This document shows, one piece after another, positions 7,947 through 16,168 of a stretch of DNA of 59,304 bases; position 1 is the stretch's first letter; the number at the start of each line of letters is the position of its first letter. Origin of the DNA: a bacterium. Lineage in GTDB: Bacteria; Acidobacteriota; Thermoanaerobaculia; Multivoradales; JAHEKO01. Where the stretch lies: positions 1-59,304 of the forward strand of contig JAAENP010000015.1 of assembly GCA_024224155.1 (NCBI GenBank). Direction: 5' to 3'. Below the pieces are notes generated by a model. That model was not told the origin of the DNA. It worked only from the letters and a program-made list of their open reading frames with translations, and searched no databases. The translations under genes and the position numbers were made by a program.

Positions 7947-9293
7947 CTAGGGCCAGATACCGCGGTCCATGGCCACACGGGCCACTCGCCCGACCGCGAG
8001 AACGAAGGCCGCGGTGCGAAGGTCGACCTTGGCCTTCTGCTCCTTTTCGACCCGTGCCTGCGAGTCGAGAACGGCATCGGTGGCCCGAATCATCTTTCGC
8101 TGCAGACGACGGTTGACCTCGTCCTCGTCCCACTGCTCGTTCTCGACGTTCTGTACCCACTCGTAAAAGCTCACGGTCACGCCACCGGCGTTGGCCAAGA
8201 TGTCGGGCAGGACTGGAATGCCACGCTGAAACAGGATCCGATCGGCCATCGGGGTCGTCGGCCCGTTGCCTAGCTCGACCACCAGCCTTGCCTTGACGTC
8301 CTCGGCGTTGTCCCCCCGAATCTGATTCCCGAGCGCCGCCGGAATCAAGATGTCGCAAGGCAGTGCCAAGAGTTGTTCATTGGTCAGCTTGCGAGTGGCA
8401 CGGGTCCCGACCACAGATCCGACCTTCGTCTTGCGTCGCTTGACGGCGGCGATGTCCAGACCCCGCTCCCGGTACACGCCCCCCTGGGAATCACTCACCG
8501 CCACGATGGTGGCGCCGGCTTCAGAGAAGAGCTGAGCAGCGATGGAACCGGCGTTCCCGAAGCCCTGAATGGCAATTTTCCGGCCCTTGACCGAAGACAT
8601 ACCCTTGACCAACCCACGTTGTAACGCCTTCTGGGTAACGAACAGGGCGCCGCGGGCGGTCGCTTCGCGCCTTCCCAGCGAGCCACCAATGTTCACCGGC
8701 TTGCCGGTCACCACGGGCAAGTTGTTCCTGCCCGGGTGAAGCATCGAATAAGTATCGTAGATCCAGGCCATGGTCTCGGCATTCGTGTTGACGTCGGGAG
8801 CCGGAACGTCTGTATGGGGGCCAATCAGGTCTCCCAGTTCTGAGATGAAGCGGCGCGTGATCCGCCGACGGTCCTTCCTCGACAATCGCTTGGGTTTACA
8901 GACCACGCCGCCCTTGGCGCCGCCGAACGGGATATCGACCACAGCGCACTTCCAGGTCATCCAGGAGGCCAGAGCGCGAACCTCGTCTGCCGTCACGTCG
9001 GGGTGGTAACGGATGCCGCCCTTGCCCGGCCCGCGGATGTTGCTGTGGAGCACCCGGTAGCCGACGAAGTTCTTGACCCGGCCACGCTCGGTCTCGATCG
9101 GAAACTCCACCATGACGGTCCGGTTGGGGCTCTTCAAGAACTCGATCAACCCCGGCCCGAGGTCGGGCAAGTACTCGACGGCCTTGTCGAACTGCATCTG
9201 GGCGATCCGAAATGGATTCAGCTCTTCCCGGTTGTCACCCGACGCGTTGGTTACGCTAGCCTCTTTCTGCCGCGCCTTGCGGTTAGCGGGCAT
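7947..9293 (-). CDS. Glutamate dehydrogenase (Glu/Leu/Phe/Val dehydrogenase family)
   Basis: A 448-residue enzyme for reversible oxidative deamination of glutamate to 2-oxoglutarate and ammonia with NAD(P). The substrate-binding GKGGIRYHP motif, the catalytic Lys in PFGGAKGG and the nucleotide-binding GFGNAG of the Rossmann domain are all present, in the usual order. The start is the ATG at 9291-9293, preceded by GAGGAGG six bases away; the reading frame extends a further 44 codons upstream without support. NAD or NADP preference was not determined. The N-terminus has a basic extension of about 15 residues. Confidence 0.9.
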   Translation of the reverse strand: MPANRKARQKEASVTNASGDNREELNPFRIAQMQFDKAVEYLPDLGPGLIEFLKSPNRTVMVEFPIETERGRVKNFVGYRVLHSNIRGPGKGGIRYHPDVTADEVRALASWMTWKCAVVDIPFGGAKGGVVCKPKRLSRKDRRRITRRFISELGDLIGPHTDVPAPDVNTNAETMAWIYDTYSMLHPGRNNLPVVTGKPVNIGGSLGRREATARGALFVTQKALQRGLVKGMSSVKGRKIAIQGFGNAGSIAAQLFSEAGATIVAVSDSQGGVYRERGLDIAAVKRRKTKVGSVVGTRATRKLTNEQLLALPCDILIPAALGNQIRGDNAEDVKARLVVELGNGPTTPMADRILFQRGIPVLPDILANAGGVTVSFYEWVQNVENEQWDEDEVNRRLQRKMIRATDAVLDSQARVEKEQKAKVDLRTAAFVLAVGRVARVAMDRGIWP

Positions 9294-9520
9294 GCCTGAC
9301 CTCCTCTTCAAGCGGCTCGTTGGCCCGCCGACTCTAGCAAGGAGGGCCGCCGTGGCGCATTCCGCTGTCCAGGCTCGCCCGGTCATCTTCAAACCACTGA
9401 ATGACGCGACGGTTTTCCGAGCCAAGTGTTGTTACAGGGCAGGAGTCCCGTAGTACTCTGAGGGTGAGACGAGTCGTCTTCTCCCCGCCGTTCTAACAAG
9501 CATGGATCGGAGGTACATTG

Positions 9521-10684
9521 ATGGCGAAAGTACTATCGAGAGGTCTGCCGGTGGCTGTCGCTCTGGCCTCGGCCCTGACTGTCCTGCCCGTCAGCGCGGG
9601 TGCCTGGGAGTTGCGCAATGAAACGAATCTGACGATTCCGAAGGGCGAGATGCTGGAGGACTCTCTGATTGCGACCGGCGAGGTCGTACGGATCGACGGC
9701 GACATCAACGGCGACCTGATCGCCGTTGGGCGCCAGGTCGAGGTTTCGGGCACGGTGACCGGCACCGTCTTCATAGCAGCGCAAAGCGTCGATGCCAACG
9801 GCAACGTCGGAGGAACCCTCGCCGGATTTGGACAGTGGGTACGCGTCGGCGGAGCCGTCTCGGGGAATCTCTATTCCTTCGGGCAGAACATCCGCCTCTT
9901 GGAGGAAAGTTCTGTCGGCCGTGACGCCATGATGTTCGGCGAACTGCTCGATGCCGGCGGCACGGTTGGTCGGGATTTGACCGCCGGCGGGCGCAAACTC
10001 ACGGTCGGCGGCCGGATCGGGCGCAACCTGGAGATGCAGGGAGAAGAGCTCGAACTGACACCCTCGAGCGAGATCGTCGGCTCGATCGATACCGAGCTCC
10101 CGGCCGACGACAATCTCACGGTGGCCGAAGGCGCCACCGTGGGTGGATCGACCGAAATCCGGCATGCAACCCCAGACGTCCGGAAGAGTCGGTACAGCAA
10201 GCCGGGATTCTATGTTTGGGGACTGATCAAGCTGGCCGGCGCATTTCTCCTCGGCGCGCTTCTATTCTGGGCGCTGCCCGGATTGTTCGGTCACGAATTG
10301 GCCTCCGTCGGAGCCGGGCTTCTGCGCGCCGGCGCCGGCCTTCTGGCTCTGATCGCCACTCCGGTGGCCCTGGTTCTCGCCGCGATCACCTTGGTCGGGC
10401 TCCCGGTAGCGCTGGTCGGCGGTGCGCTCTTCTTGATGGCGCTGTACCTCGCGAAGATCCTGGTCGCCGACTGGCTCGGACGGTCGGTCCTGAGCTCGAA
10501 CGGGTCACGGCCAAGGGTATTCGTGGCGCTGCTGACGGGTCTCGCCATCCTGGCGGTGGCGGGCGCGATTCCCTGGATCGGGGGCCTGATCAAGTTCGCG
10601 GTTCTGCTCCTGGGTCTGGGCATGCTGACGCACCGGGCGTGGGAGGCCGTGGGCCACGACGCCCCGGTAGCTGCGTCCACCTAG
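9521..10684 (+). CDS. Exported polymer-forming (bactofilin-like repeat) membrane protein
   Basis: A 387-residue protein with a signal peptide (AVALASALTVLPVSAGA), about 170 residues of short Gly/Val beta repeats (DGDINGDLIAVG, SGTVTGTVFIAA, GGTVGRDLTAGG) like a bactofilin-type beta-helix, then four or five membrane helices from about residue 228 to 375. Bactofilins are usually cytoplasmic; here the signal peptide would place the beta-helix outside. The start is the ATG with GGAGG seven bases upstream; an in-frame TTG just before it is less likely. A weak promoter (TTGTTA, 16 bases, TAGTAC) is visible at 9430-9457. Function unknown. Confidence 0.75.
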   Translation: MAKVLSRGLPVAVALASALTVLPVSAGAWELRNETNLTIPKGEMLEDSLIATGEVVRIDGDINGDLIAVGRQVEVSGTVTGTVFIAAQSVDANGNVGGTLAGFGQWVRVGGAVSGNLYSFGQNIRLLEESSVGRDAMMFGELLDAGGTVGRDLTAGGRKLTVGGRIGRNLEMQGEELELTPSSEIVGSIDTELPADDNLTVAEGATVGGSTEIRHATPDVRKSRYSKPGFYVWGLIKLAGAFLLGALLFWALPGLFGHELASVGAGLLRAGAGLLALIATPVALVLAAITLVGLPVALVGGALFLMALYLAKILVADWLGRSVLSSNGSRPRVFVALLTGLAILAVAGAIPWIGGLIKFAVLLLGLGMLTHRAWEAVGHDAPVAAST

Positions 10685-10723
10685 CCTCTAGGCGGTCCGC
10701 GGGAGAGCCGGCGGCCGAAGGGG

Positions 10724-11950
10724 CTATCCCGGGAAGCCGCTCAGGACCTCGAGACAGGTGTCGATGTCGCCGGCGGTGTGGTCGGCCGAGATCTGAAACC
10801 GGATCTCCTCGTCACCCTTCGGAACCACTGGATAATTCAACCCGGTCGCCAGGATGCCGTGGTTCTTGAGATGCGCCACCAAGGCCGAGGTCCGGGCGGT
10901 GTCGCGCACCATGAGCGGCACCACCGGATGCGCGCCGGGGATGGTCTCGAAACCGCGCTCGACGAGACCAGTCTCGAAGCGCCGGGTCATCGCGCGCAGA
11001 TGCTCGAGAAGCTGCCGGCCGGCCTGGCTGTCGAGCAGGTCGACCGCCGCGAGCGCGGCCGCGGATTCCGCCGGAGTGATCGGATTCGAGTAGATATAGA
11101 AAGCCGCTTGCTCACGGAGAAAGCCCAGAATCACGCTGCTGCCGGCCACGTAACCGCCGTTGACCCCGAGCGCCTTGCCCAGGGTGGCGATCAGAAGATC
11201 GACACCCTCGCAGCCGGTGTACTCCTCGGTACCGCGCCCGGTCTCGCCGAACGCGCCGACACCGTGCGAGTCATCCACTACGACCAGCGCGTTCTCGGCA
11301 AAAGCCTCGTCGTACTTCCTCGCCAGCTCGACGATCTCCGGCAGCGGCGCATGATCACCGCGCATGCTGAAGATCCCGTCGGTGACGATCACCGCCCGCC
11401 GACAGTTCTCCGAGGCTCTGTCGAGCGCGGCTTCGAGCTCGCCCATGTCGAGATGTGAATAGACGTACTTCTCCTTCGGCCGCGCCAGCCGGATGGCGTT
11501 GATGATGCAATTGTGATTGAGCGAATCGCTGATGACGGCGGCCTCGCCGGTCAAGAGCGGCGGCAGCGTGCCCATGGTGGTGGCATAGGCCGAGCTGAAC
11601 AGCATCGCTCCCTCGCGGCCGTGAAACCCAGCCAGTCGTCGTTCCAGCTCGAGGTGGATGTCGTAAGTCCCACTGATGAACCGAACCGCGCCCGGGCCGG
11701 TTCCGTAGGCGCGCGTCGCCTCTTCCTCGGCCGAGATCACCTCCGGGCGTAGCGACATACCCAGATAGCTGTTCGAGTTCATGCGCAAGAACTGCTTGCC
11801 GCCCTCTCCAGCCAACTCGAAGCGCGGCCCCAGGTCTCCCGCTGCCGGCAACACCCGCGTGAACACGGTCTCGGCTCCCTTCTGTCGTCCCTGGGTCTCG
11901 AGCTCGGCCAGTTCTCCGGCCAGAACCTCCTGCAATCGCTCGGTTGGCAT
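10724..11950 (-). CDS. kbl: Glycine C-acetyltransferase (2-amino-3-ketobutyrate CoA ligase)
   Basis: A 408-residue PLP enzyme of the alpha-oxoamine synthase family: GTGPGAVRFISGT near residue 84, the VDDSHG motif (225-230) that contacts the PLP ring, and the Schiff-base Lys in TLGKALG (about K259). The family also includes 8-amino-7-oxononanoate synthase. The adjacent threonine dehydrogenase gene, only 12 bases upstream, points to cleavage of 2-amino-3-oxobutyrate with CoA to glycine and acetyl-CoA. It faces the bactofilin-like gene convergently. Confidence 0.85.
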   Translation of the reverse strand: MPTERLQEVLAGELAELETQGRQKGAETVFTRVLPAAGDLGPRFELAGEGGKQFLRMNSNSYLGMSLRPEVISAEEEATRAYGTGPGAVRFISGTYDIHLELERRLAGFHGREGAMLFSSAYATTMGTLPPLLTGEAAVISDSLNHNCIINAIRLARPKEKYVYSHLDMGELEAALDRASENCRRAVIVTDGIFSMRGDHAPLPEIVELARKYDEAFAENALVVVDDSHGVGAFGETGRGTEEYTGCEGVDLLIATLGKALGVNGGYVAGSSVILGFLREQAAFYIYSNPITPAESAAALAAVDLLDSQAGRQLLEHLRAMTRRFETGLVERGFETIPGAHPVVPLMVRDTARTSALVAHLKNHGILATGLNYPVVPKGDEEIRFQISADHTAGDIDTCLEVLSGFPG

Positions 11951-11962
11951 CCCGTCCGTCTC

Positions 11963-12940
11963 CTATCCCTGGTCTCGGGCCGGCCCCGCGATGCGGAGCT
12001 TGCGTTCGAGGTTTTCGAGCATGTCGCGAGTCATGCTGCCGATGTCGTGCTCCGGCCTCCAGTCCCATTCCCGGCGCCCCGCGCTGTCCTCTATAGCCCC
12101 CGCCCAGCTGTCGGCAATCGCCTGCCTCACCGGATCGACCTGATACTCGATCCTGAACTCCGGCAGGTGCTTCTTGATCTCCGCGGCCAGGTCCTCCGGA
12201 GCGAAGTTCATCGAGGTCACGTTGAAGGCGTTGCGATGCGCGAGGCGGCCGGCATCGGCCTCCATCACCTCGATCGCCGCCTTGATCGAGTCCGGCATGT
12301 ACATCATGTCCAGCCGCGTGTCCGGCTCGAGAAAACACGTGTAGCGCCGATTTCGAGTCGCCTCATAGAAGATCTCGACGGCGTAGTCGGTCGTGCCACC
12401 GCCAGGGATGGCGACGTGAGAGATGATCCCGGGGAAGCGCACGCCACGGGTGTCAACGCCGAACCTGAGGTGGTAGTAGTCGCACACCAGCTCGCCCGCG
12501 ACCTTGGTCACGCCGTAGATCGTGGTTGGCCTCTGAATCGTGTCCTGCGGTGTCTCGTCACGCGGAGTGCTCGGCCCGAAGGCGCCGATCGAGCTGGGAA
12601 AAAAGATCGAGCACTTGTTCTGACGGGCCACCTCGAGCACTCGATAGAGCCCGCCCAGATTGACGTCCCACGCTACCTGCGGTCGTTCCTCGGCCACGGC
12701 CGAAAGCAGAGCCGCCAGGTGGTAGATGGTGTCGATGCCGTACTTGCGAACCACCTGCTCGACCTGGCGCTGGTTGGTGCAGTCCAGGTACTCGAAGGGA
12801 CCGGCGGCGTTGGCGGCACTCTGAGGCATCATCTTGATGTCCGAGGCCACCACCAGCTCGACGCCCGGGCGCCCGCGCAGAGCGGTCACGAGCTCGGAGC
12901 CGATCTGGCCAAGCGAGCCGGTAACCAGGATTCTCTTCAT
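11963..12940 (-). CDS. tdh: L-threonine 3-dehydrogenase, epimerase-type
   Basis: A 325-residue extended short-chain dehydrogenase: Rossmann motif TGSLGQIG (7-14), Ser about 117, and the catalytic YGVTK (Y142, K146). It resembles the UDP-galactose-epimerase-like threonine dehydrogenases, which oxidise L-threonine to 2-amino-3-oxobutyrate with NAD. The neighbouring kbl gene uses that product, so the pair gives threonine conversion to glycine. A nucleotide-sugar epimerase is the main alternative, but the gene pairing argues against it. Confidence 0.85.
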   Translation of the reverse strand: MKRILVTGSLGQIGSELVTALRGRPGVELVVASDIKMMPQSAANAAGPFEYLDCTNQRQVEQVVRKYGIDTIYHLAALLSAVAEERPQVAWDVNLGGLYRVLEVARQNKCSIFFPSSIGAFGPSTPRDETPQDTIQRPTTIYGVTKVAGELVCDYYHLRFGVDTRGVRFPGIISHVAIPGGGTTDYAVEIFYEATRNRRYTCFLEPDTRLDMMYMPDSIKAAIEVMEADAGRLAHRNAFNVTSMNFAPEDLAAEIKKHLPEFRIEYQVDPVRQAIADSWAGAIEDSAGRREWDWRPEHDIGSMTRDMLENLERKLRIAGPARDQG

Positions 12941-12981
12941 TCGAATTAGTCCCCCCGATGACGTCCGTATCGTACCAGCGA

Positions 12982-14322
12982 CTACGAATCGCGATTCGGG
13001 CCGACCATGACCAGCTGTACGTCCATCACATTGGTGCCGGTTGCCCCGGTGACGATCAGACCATCGAGCGCCGCGAAGAAGGGATAGGAGTCGTTGTCGG
13101 CCAGCGCGGCCCTGGCATCGATACCCCGGCTCTCAGCGCGAGCCAGGGTATCGGCCGTCGCCACCGCGCCGGCCGCGTCGGTCGGACCGTCGATACCGTC
13201 CGTACCCACCGATGCGACCAGCATCGGATTCCGCGCGCCGCCCGCGCCGAGGACGAGCGCGGCGCCCAGCGCCAGCTCCTGGTTGCGACCGCCCTTGCCC
13301 TTGCCCTTGACGGTCACGGTGGTCTCGCCCGCCGAGACCACACACGCGAGTGCCGCCAGCGGGTGTTCGCCGTTCGCGATTCGAACGGCGGTGCGCGCCA
13401 GGGCGGCGCCGACCTCTCTCGCCTCGCCTGTCACCGAGATCGAAGACAACTCGGTCGCGTAGCCGAGTCGTACCGCCTCGGCGCATGCTGCTTCGGCCGC
13501 CATTAGGTTGTTGCCGACAATGCGCGCGGAGCTATTGCGGAAGCAATCGTCTCCGGCGTCCGGCGTGTCCGGGATCGTTCCGGCGAGACCGCTCTCGAAG
13601 CGCCTGCGCACCGCCCGGGGCACCTCGGACCACAGGTCGAATTTCTTCAGAACGTCGATCGCCATGCCGAACGTCGACGGATCCGGTGATACCGGGCCCG
13701 AGGCGATCACGTCGAGCGGATCCCCGACGACGTCCGAGAGCACCAGCGCCAGGACCCGGGTGGGCGCCGCGGACCGAGCCAACTGTCCACCCTTCAGGAG
13801 ATCGAGGTGCTTGCGAACGGTATTGAGCTCGCCGATGTCGGCACCGGCCTCGAGCAGAGCCGCGGTCGTGGCCTGAACGTCCGCCAGTGAAACCCCGTCC
13901 GGGGGAAGGGTCATGAGCGCCGATCCACCACCTGAAATCAATGCCAGGAGCAGATCCTCGGCGCCCGCCTCTGAGGCCAGCCGGCGAATCGCTTCGGCTC
14001 CGGCGACTCCCTCCTCGTTCGGCGTTGGATGGCCGCCTTCGAAGATATTCAGCCCTGTCGGGGCTTCCGAGCCCCGCCCCCCGGGCACGACCAGAACTCC
14101 GCCGGCGACCTTGTCCCCGAAGAAGCCCGTAGCGCCCCGCGCCATCGCCGATGCCGCCTTGCCGATGCCCGCGATCCAGACCTGTCCCGCGGATTCCACC
14201 GAACCCGCGTTGCCGGTCAGAAAGCTCGCCACCAGGCTTTCGGGCTCGACCGCCCGAATCGCCGCCTCGAAACAGGCGCGCGCGTCGGCCTCGAGATCGT
14301 CGTGGCGAGACCCGTCGGTCAA
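12982..14322 (-). CDS. Glycerate 2-kinase (MOFRL family)
   Basis: A 446-residue glycerate kinase of the DUF4147/MOFRL type, making 2-phosphoglycerate from D-glycerate and ATP. Recognisable blocks are GIGKAA near residue 53, ISGGGSALM, the SDVVGDPLDVIASGP stretch, and the C-terminal MOFRL domain with GGRNQEL and SVGTDGIDGPTDAAG. The start codon is TTG at 14320-14322 in a GA-rich context. It lies 13 bases after a truncated hydroxyacid dehydrogenase, whose intact form would supply glycerate from hydroxypyruvate. Confidence 0.88.
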   Translation of the reverse strand: MTDGSRHDDLEADARACFEAAIRAVEPESLVASFLTGNAGSVESAGQVWIAGIGKAASAMARGATGFFGDKVAGGVLVVPGGRGSEAPTGLNIFEGGHPTPNEEGVAGAEAIRRLASEAGAEDLLLALISGGGSALMTLPPDGVSLADVQATTAALLEAGADIGELNTVRKHLDLLKGGQLARSAAPTRVLALVLSDVVGDPLDVIASGPVSPDPSTFGMAIDVLKKFDLWSEVPRAVRRRFESGLAGTIPDTPDAGDDCFRNSSARIVGNNLMAAEAACAEAVRLGYATELSSISVTGEAREVGAALARTAVRIANGEHPLAALACVVSAGETTVTVKGKGKGGRNQELALGAALVLGAGGARNPMLVASVGTDGIDGPTDAAGAVATADTLARAESRGIDARAALADNDSYPFFAALDGLIVTGATGTNVMDVQLVMVGPNRDS

Positions 14323-14335
14323 CTCGCGCTCTGCA

Positions 14336-14710
14336 TCAGGCTCGGGACAACCGCGCCCGGTACGCGTCGGTCTCGTAGACTTCTGGATTGACGGCGTTCG
14401 GAGCCGGTTCGCGGATCAGGTGAGCGAGAGCGTTGGTCGCCGCCATCCTGGCCATCTGGCCTCGGGTGTCGTGCGAAGCGCTGGCGATGTGCGGCAGAAG
14501 CACCGCGTTGTCGAGCTCGGCCAGACCCTCGGCCATCACCGGCTCGTCCTCGTAGACATCCAGTCCCGCGCCGGCGATCCAGTTCTCCCGAAGAGCCCGA
14601 ACCAGTGCCTTCTCGTCGATCACGGGTCCACGAGAGGCGTTGACGACATACGCCGTCGGCTTCATCTTGCGCAGCTCGGCCTCGCCGATGAGGTGGTGGG
14701 TGGCCCCGAC
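14336..14710 (-). pseudogene. 5'-truncated D-2-hydroxyacid (hydroxypyruvate/glyoxylate) dehydrogenase
   Basis: Only the last 124 codons of a GRHPR-type dehydrogenase remain. The open frame starts abruptly after a stop at 14711-14713 with THHLIGEAELRKMK, which is internal in the family. It continues through VNASRGPVIDE (NAD site), the late GLDVYEDEP motif and the catalytic-His block LLPHIASAS. The first two thirds, including the GxGxxG NAD motif, are absent, and the aminotransferase gene ends only 39 bases upstream. An ATG at 14663-14665 could start a 109-residue protein, but it would lack the catalytic Arg and most of the fold. A deletion in the genome or an assembly join are both possible. 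Confidence 0.8.
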
Positions 14711-14748
14711 TCAATTGTCCTCCTTCGAGAGCAACCCTTCGCCGCGGG

Positions 14749-16047
14749 TCAATCCCAGAGCTTCTCTCTCTCGAGGAACTCCCTGAATCCGGCGGCATCC
14801 TCGGAGGCCTTGCGCATGCGCGCCACGCCTTCTTTGAGCTGGTCCATGCTCGTGGCGATCGACAGCCGCAGGAAATGCCGGCCCTCGGCGCCGATCGAGC
14901 CGAACGAGTTGCGATCCATGGTCGCCACGCCATAGCTGTACAAGAGGAACATCTGGAACATGCTCGACGGACTGGTGCGCCCCGCCACCTCGGCCGGCAT
15001 CTCCCGATGAGCCTTGATCACGTCAAGCTTCTCGCAGACGCCCGCGATGTTCGGAAACACGTAGAAGGCGCCTTTCGGGTTCTGGCAGCTCATCCCCGGG
15101 ATGTCGTTGAGAGCGCCCACCACCCAATCACGGCGGCGCTCGAAAGCCGAGACCATCTCGGCCACGGTAGCCGCGGTCTCACTGCTCTCGTAGGCCTCGC
15201 GGCCGGCTTCCTGGATAAACGGCGGGACGCAGGAGACGATATTGATGTTGAGCTGCTTGAAGACGGCTGCCTCTTCCTTGGTCGGCAACACGGCCCAGCC
15301 GAGACGCCAACCGGTCATCGCGAATCCCTTCGAATGGCCGCTTACGATGACCGTTCTCTCCTCCATGCCTTCTTCGCTGGCGATCGAGTTGTGCACTTCG
15401 CCGTCAAAGAGGATGTGCTCGTAGACTTCGTCGCTGTAGACGCGGACGTCGGGTCGCGCCCGCTCACGAATCACCCGAGCAATTCCCACGAGATCCTCCT
15501 TCGCGAGCACGCCGCCGGTCGGGTTCGACGGAGAGTTGAGAATGATGAGCTTGGTCTTGTCGGTGATCAGCTCGCCCAGATCCTCCGCCGAGAAGGCGAA
15601 GCCCTTCTCTTCGGACAGCATCAGGGGCACGGGCTTGGCGTCGACGAACGTGATCCACGATTCGTAGATCGGAAACCCGGGGCTCGGGTAGATGACTTCG
15701 TCGCCCGGATCGACGTAGGTCTCCAGAGAAAAGCAGATCGGCGGCTTGGCTCCCGGTGTCACCACAACCCGACCCGGATCGATATCGAGACCTCGGGTCC
15801 GCGAGACGTGCTTCGCGATGGACTGCCGAAACGGAAGGATGCCCGCCGGATCACAGTAGTGCGAGTTGCCGGCCTCGATCTGTTCGATCGCCTTGCGATT
15901 GATATGCGGAGCGCTGTCAAAATCGGGCTCTCCGAGATTGAACTTAACGACGTCCATGCCGCGCTCTAAGCAAATGGCAATGTCCTCTCCGAGTTTGAAC
16001 GCGTTCTCGGTTCCGAGGGCCTCGATTCTGGCGGCTTTGACTGACAC
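14749..16047 (-). CDS. Class I/II pyridoxal-phosphate aminotransferase
   Basis: A 432-residue aspartate-aminotransferase-fold enzyme. It shows NLGEPDFD at the N-terminus, the substrate/PLP block NSPSNPTGG, the YSDEVYE motif, the Schiff-base Lys in SGHSKGFAMTGWR, and the C-terminal Arg in FLRLSIA. The start is GTG at 16045-16047 with a GGGAGG ribosome site. Located before the hydroxyacid dehydrogenase remnant and the glycerate kinase, it may feed serine or alanine-glyoxylate metabolism, but its amino-acid specificity cannot be read from the sequence. Confidence 0.85.
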   Translation of the reverse strand: MSVKAARIEALGTENAFKLGEDIAICLERGMDVVKFNLGEPDFDSAPHINRKAIEQIEAGNSHYCDPAGILPFRQSIAKHVSRTRGLDIDPGRVVVTPGAKPPICFSLETYVDPGDEVIYPSPGFPIYESWITFVDAKPVPLMLSEEKGFAFSAEDLGELITDKTKLIILNSPSNPTGGVLAKEDLVGIARVIRERARPDVRVYSDEVYEHILFDGEVHNSIASEEGMEERTVIVSGHSKGFAMTGWRLGWAVLPTKEEAAVFKQLNINIVSCVPPFIQEAGREAYESSETAATVAEMVSAFERRRDWVVGALNDIPGMSCQNPKGAFYVFPNIAGVCEKLDVIKAHREMPAEVAGRTSPSSMFQMFLLYSYGVATMDRNSFGSIGAEGRHFLRLSIATSMDQLKEGVARMRKASEDAAGFREFLEREKLWD

Positions 16048-16168
16048 GATGACTACCTCCCTTCACGGACACACACTCGTCCGCTCGACCAAGTGTAATC
16101 CACTCATCATGCTATTGTGCGGCGTCGTTTCTTGATGGGTCCGAGATCGCACTGACGGTTCTTGAACG

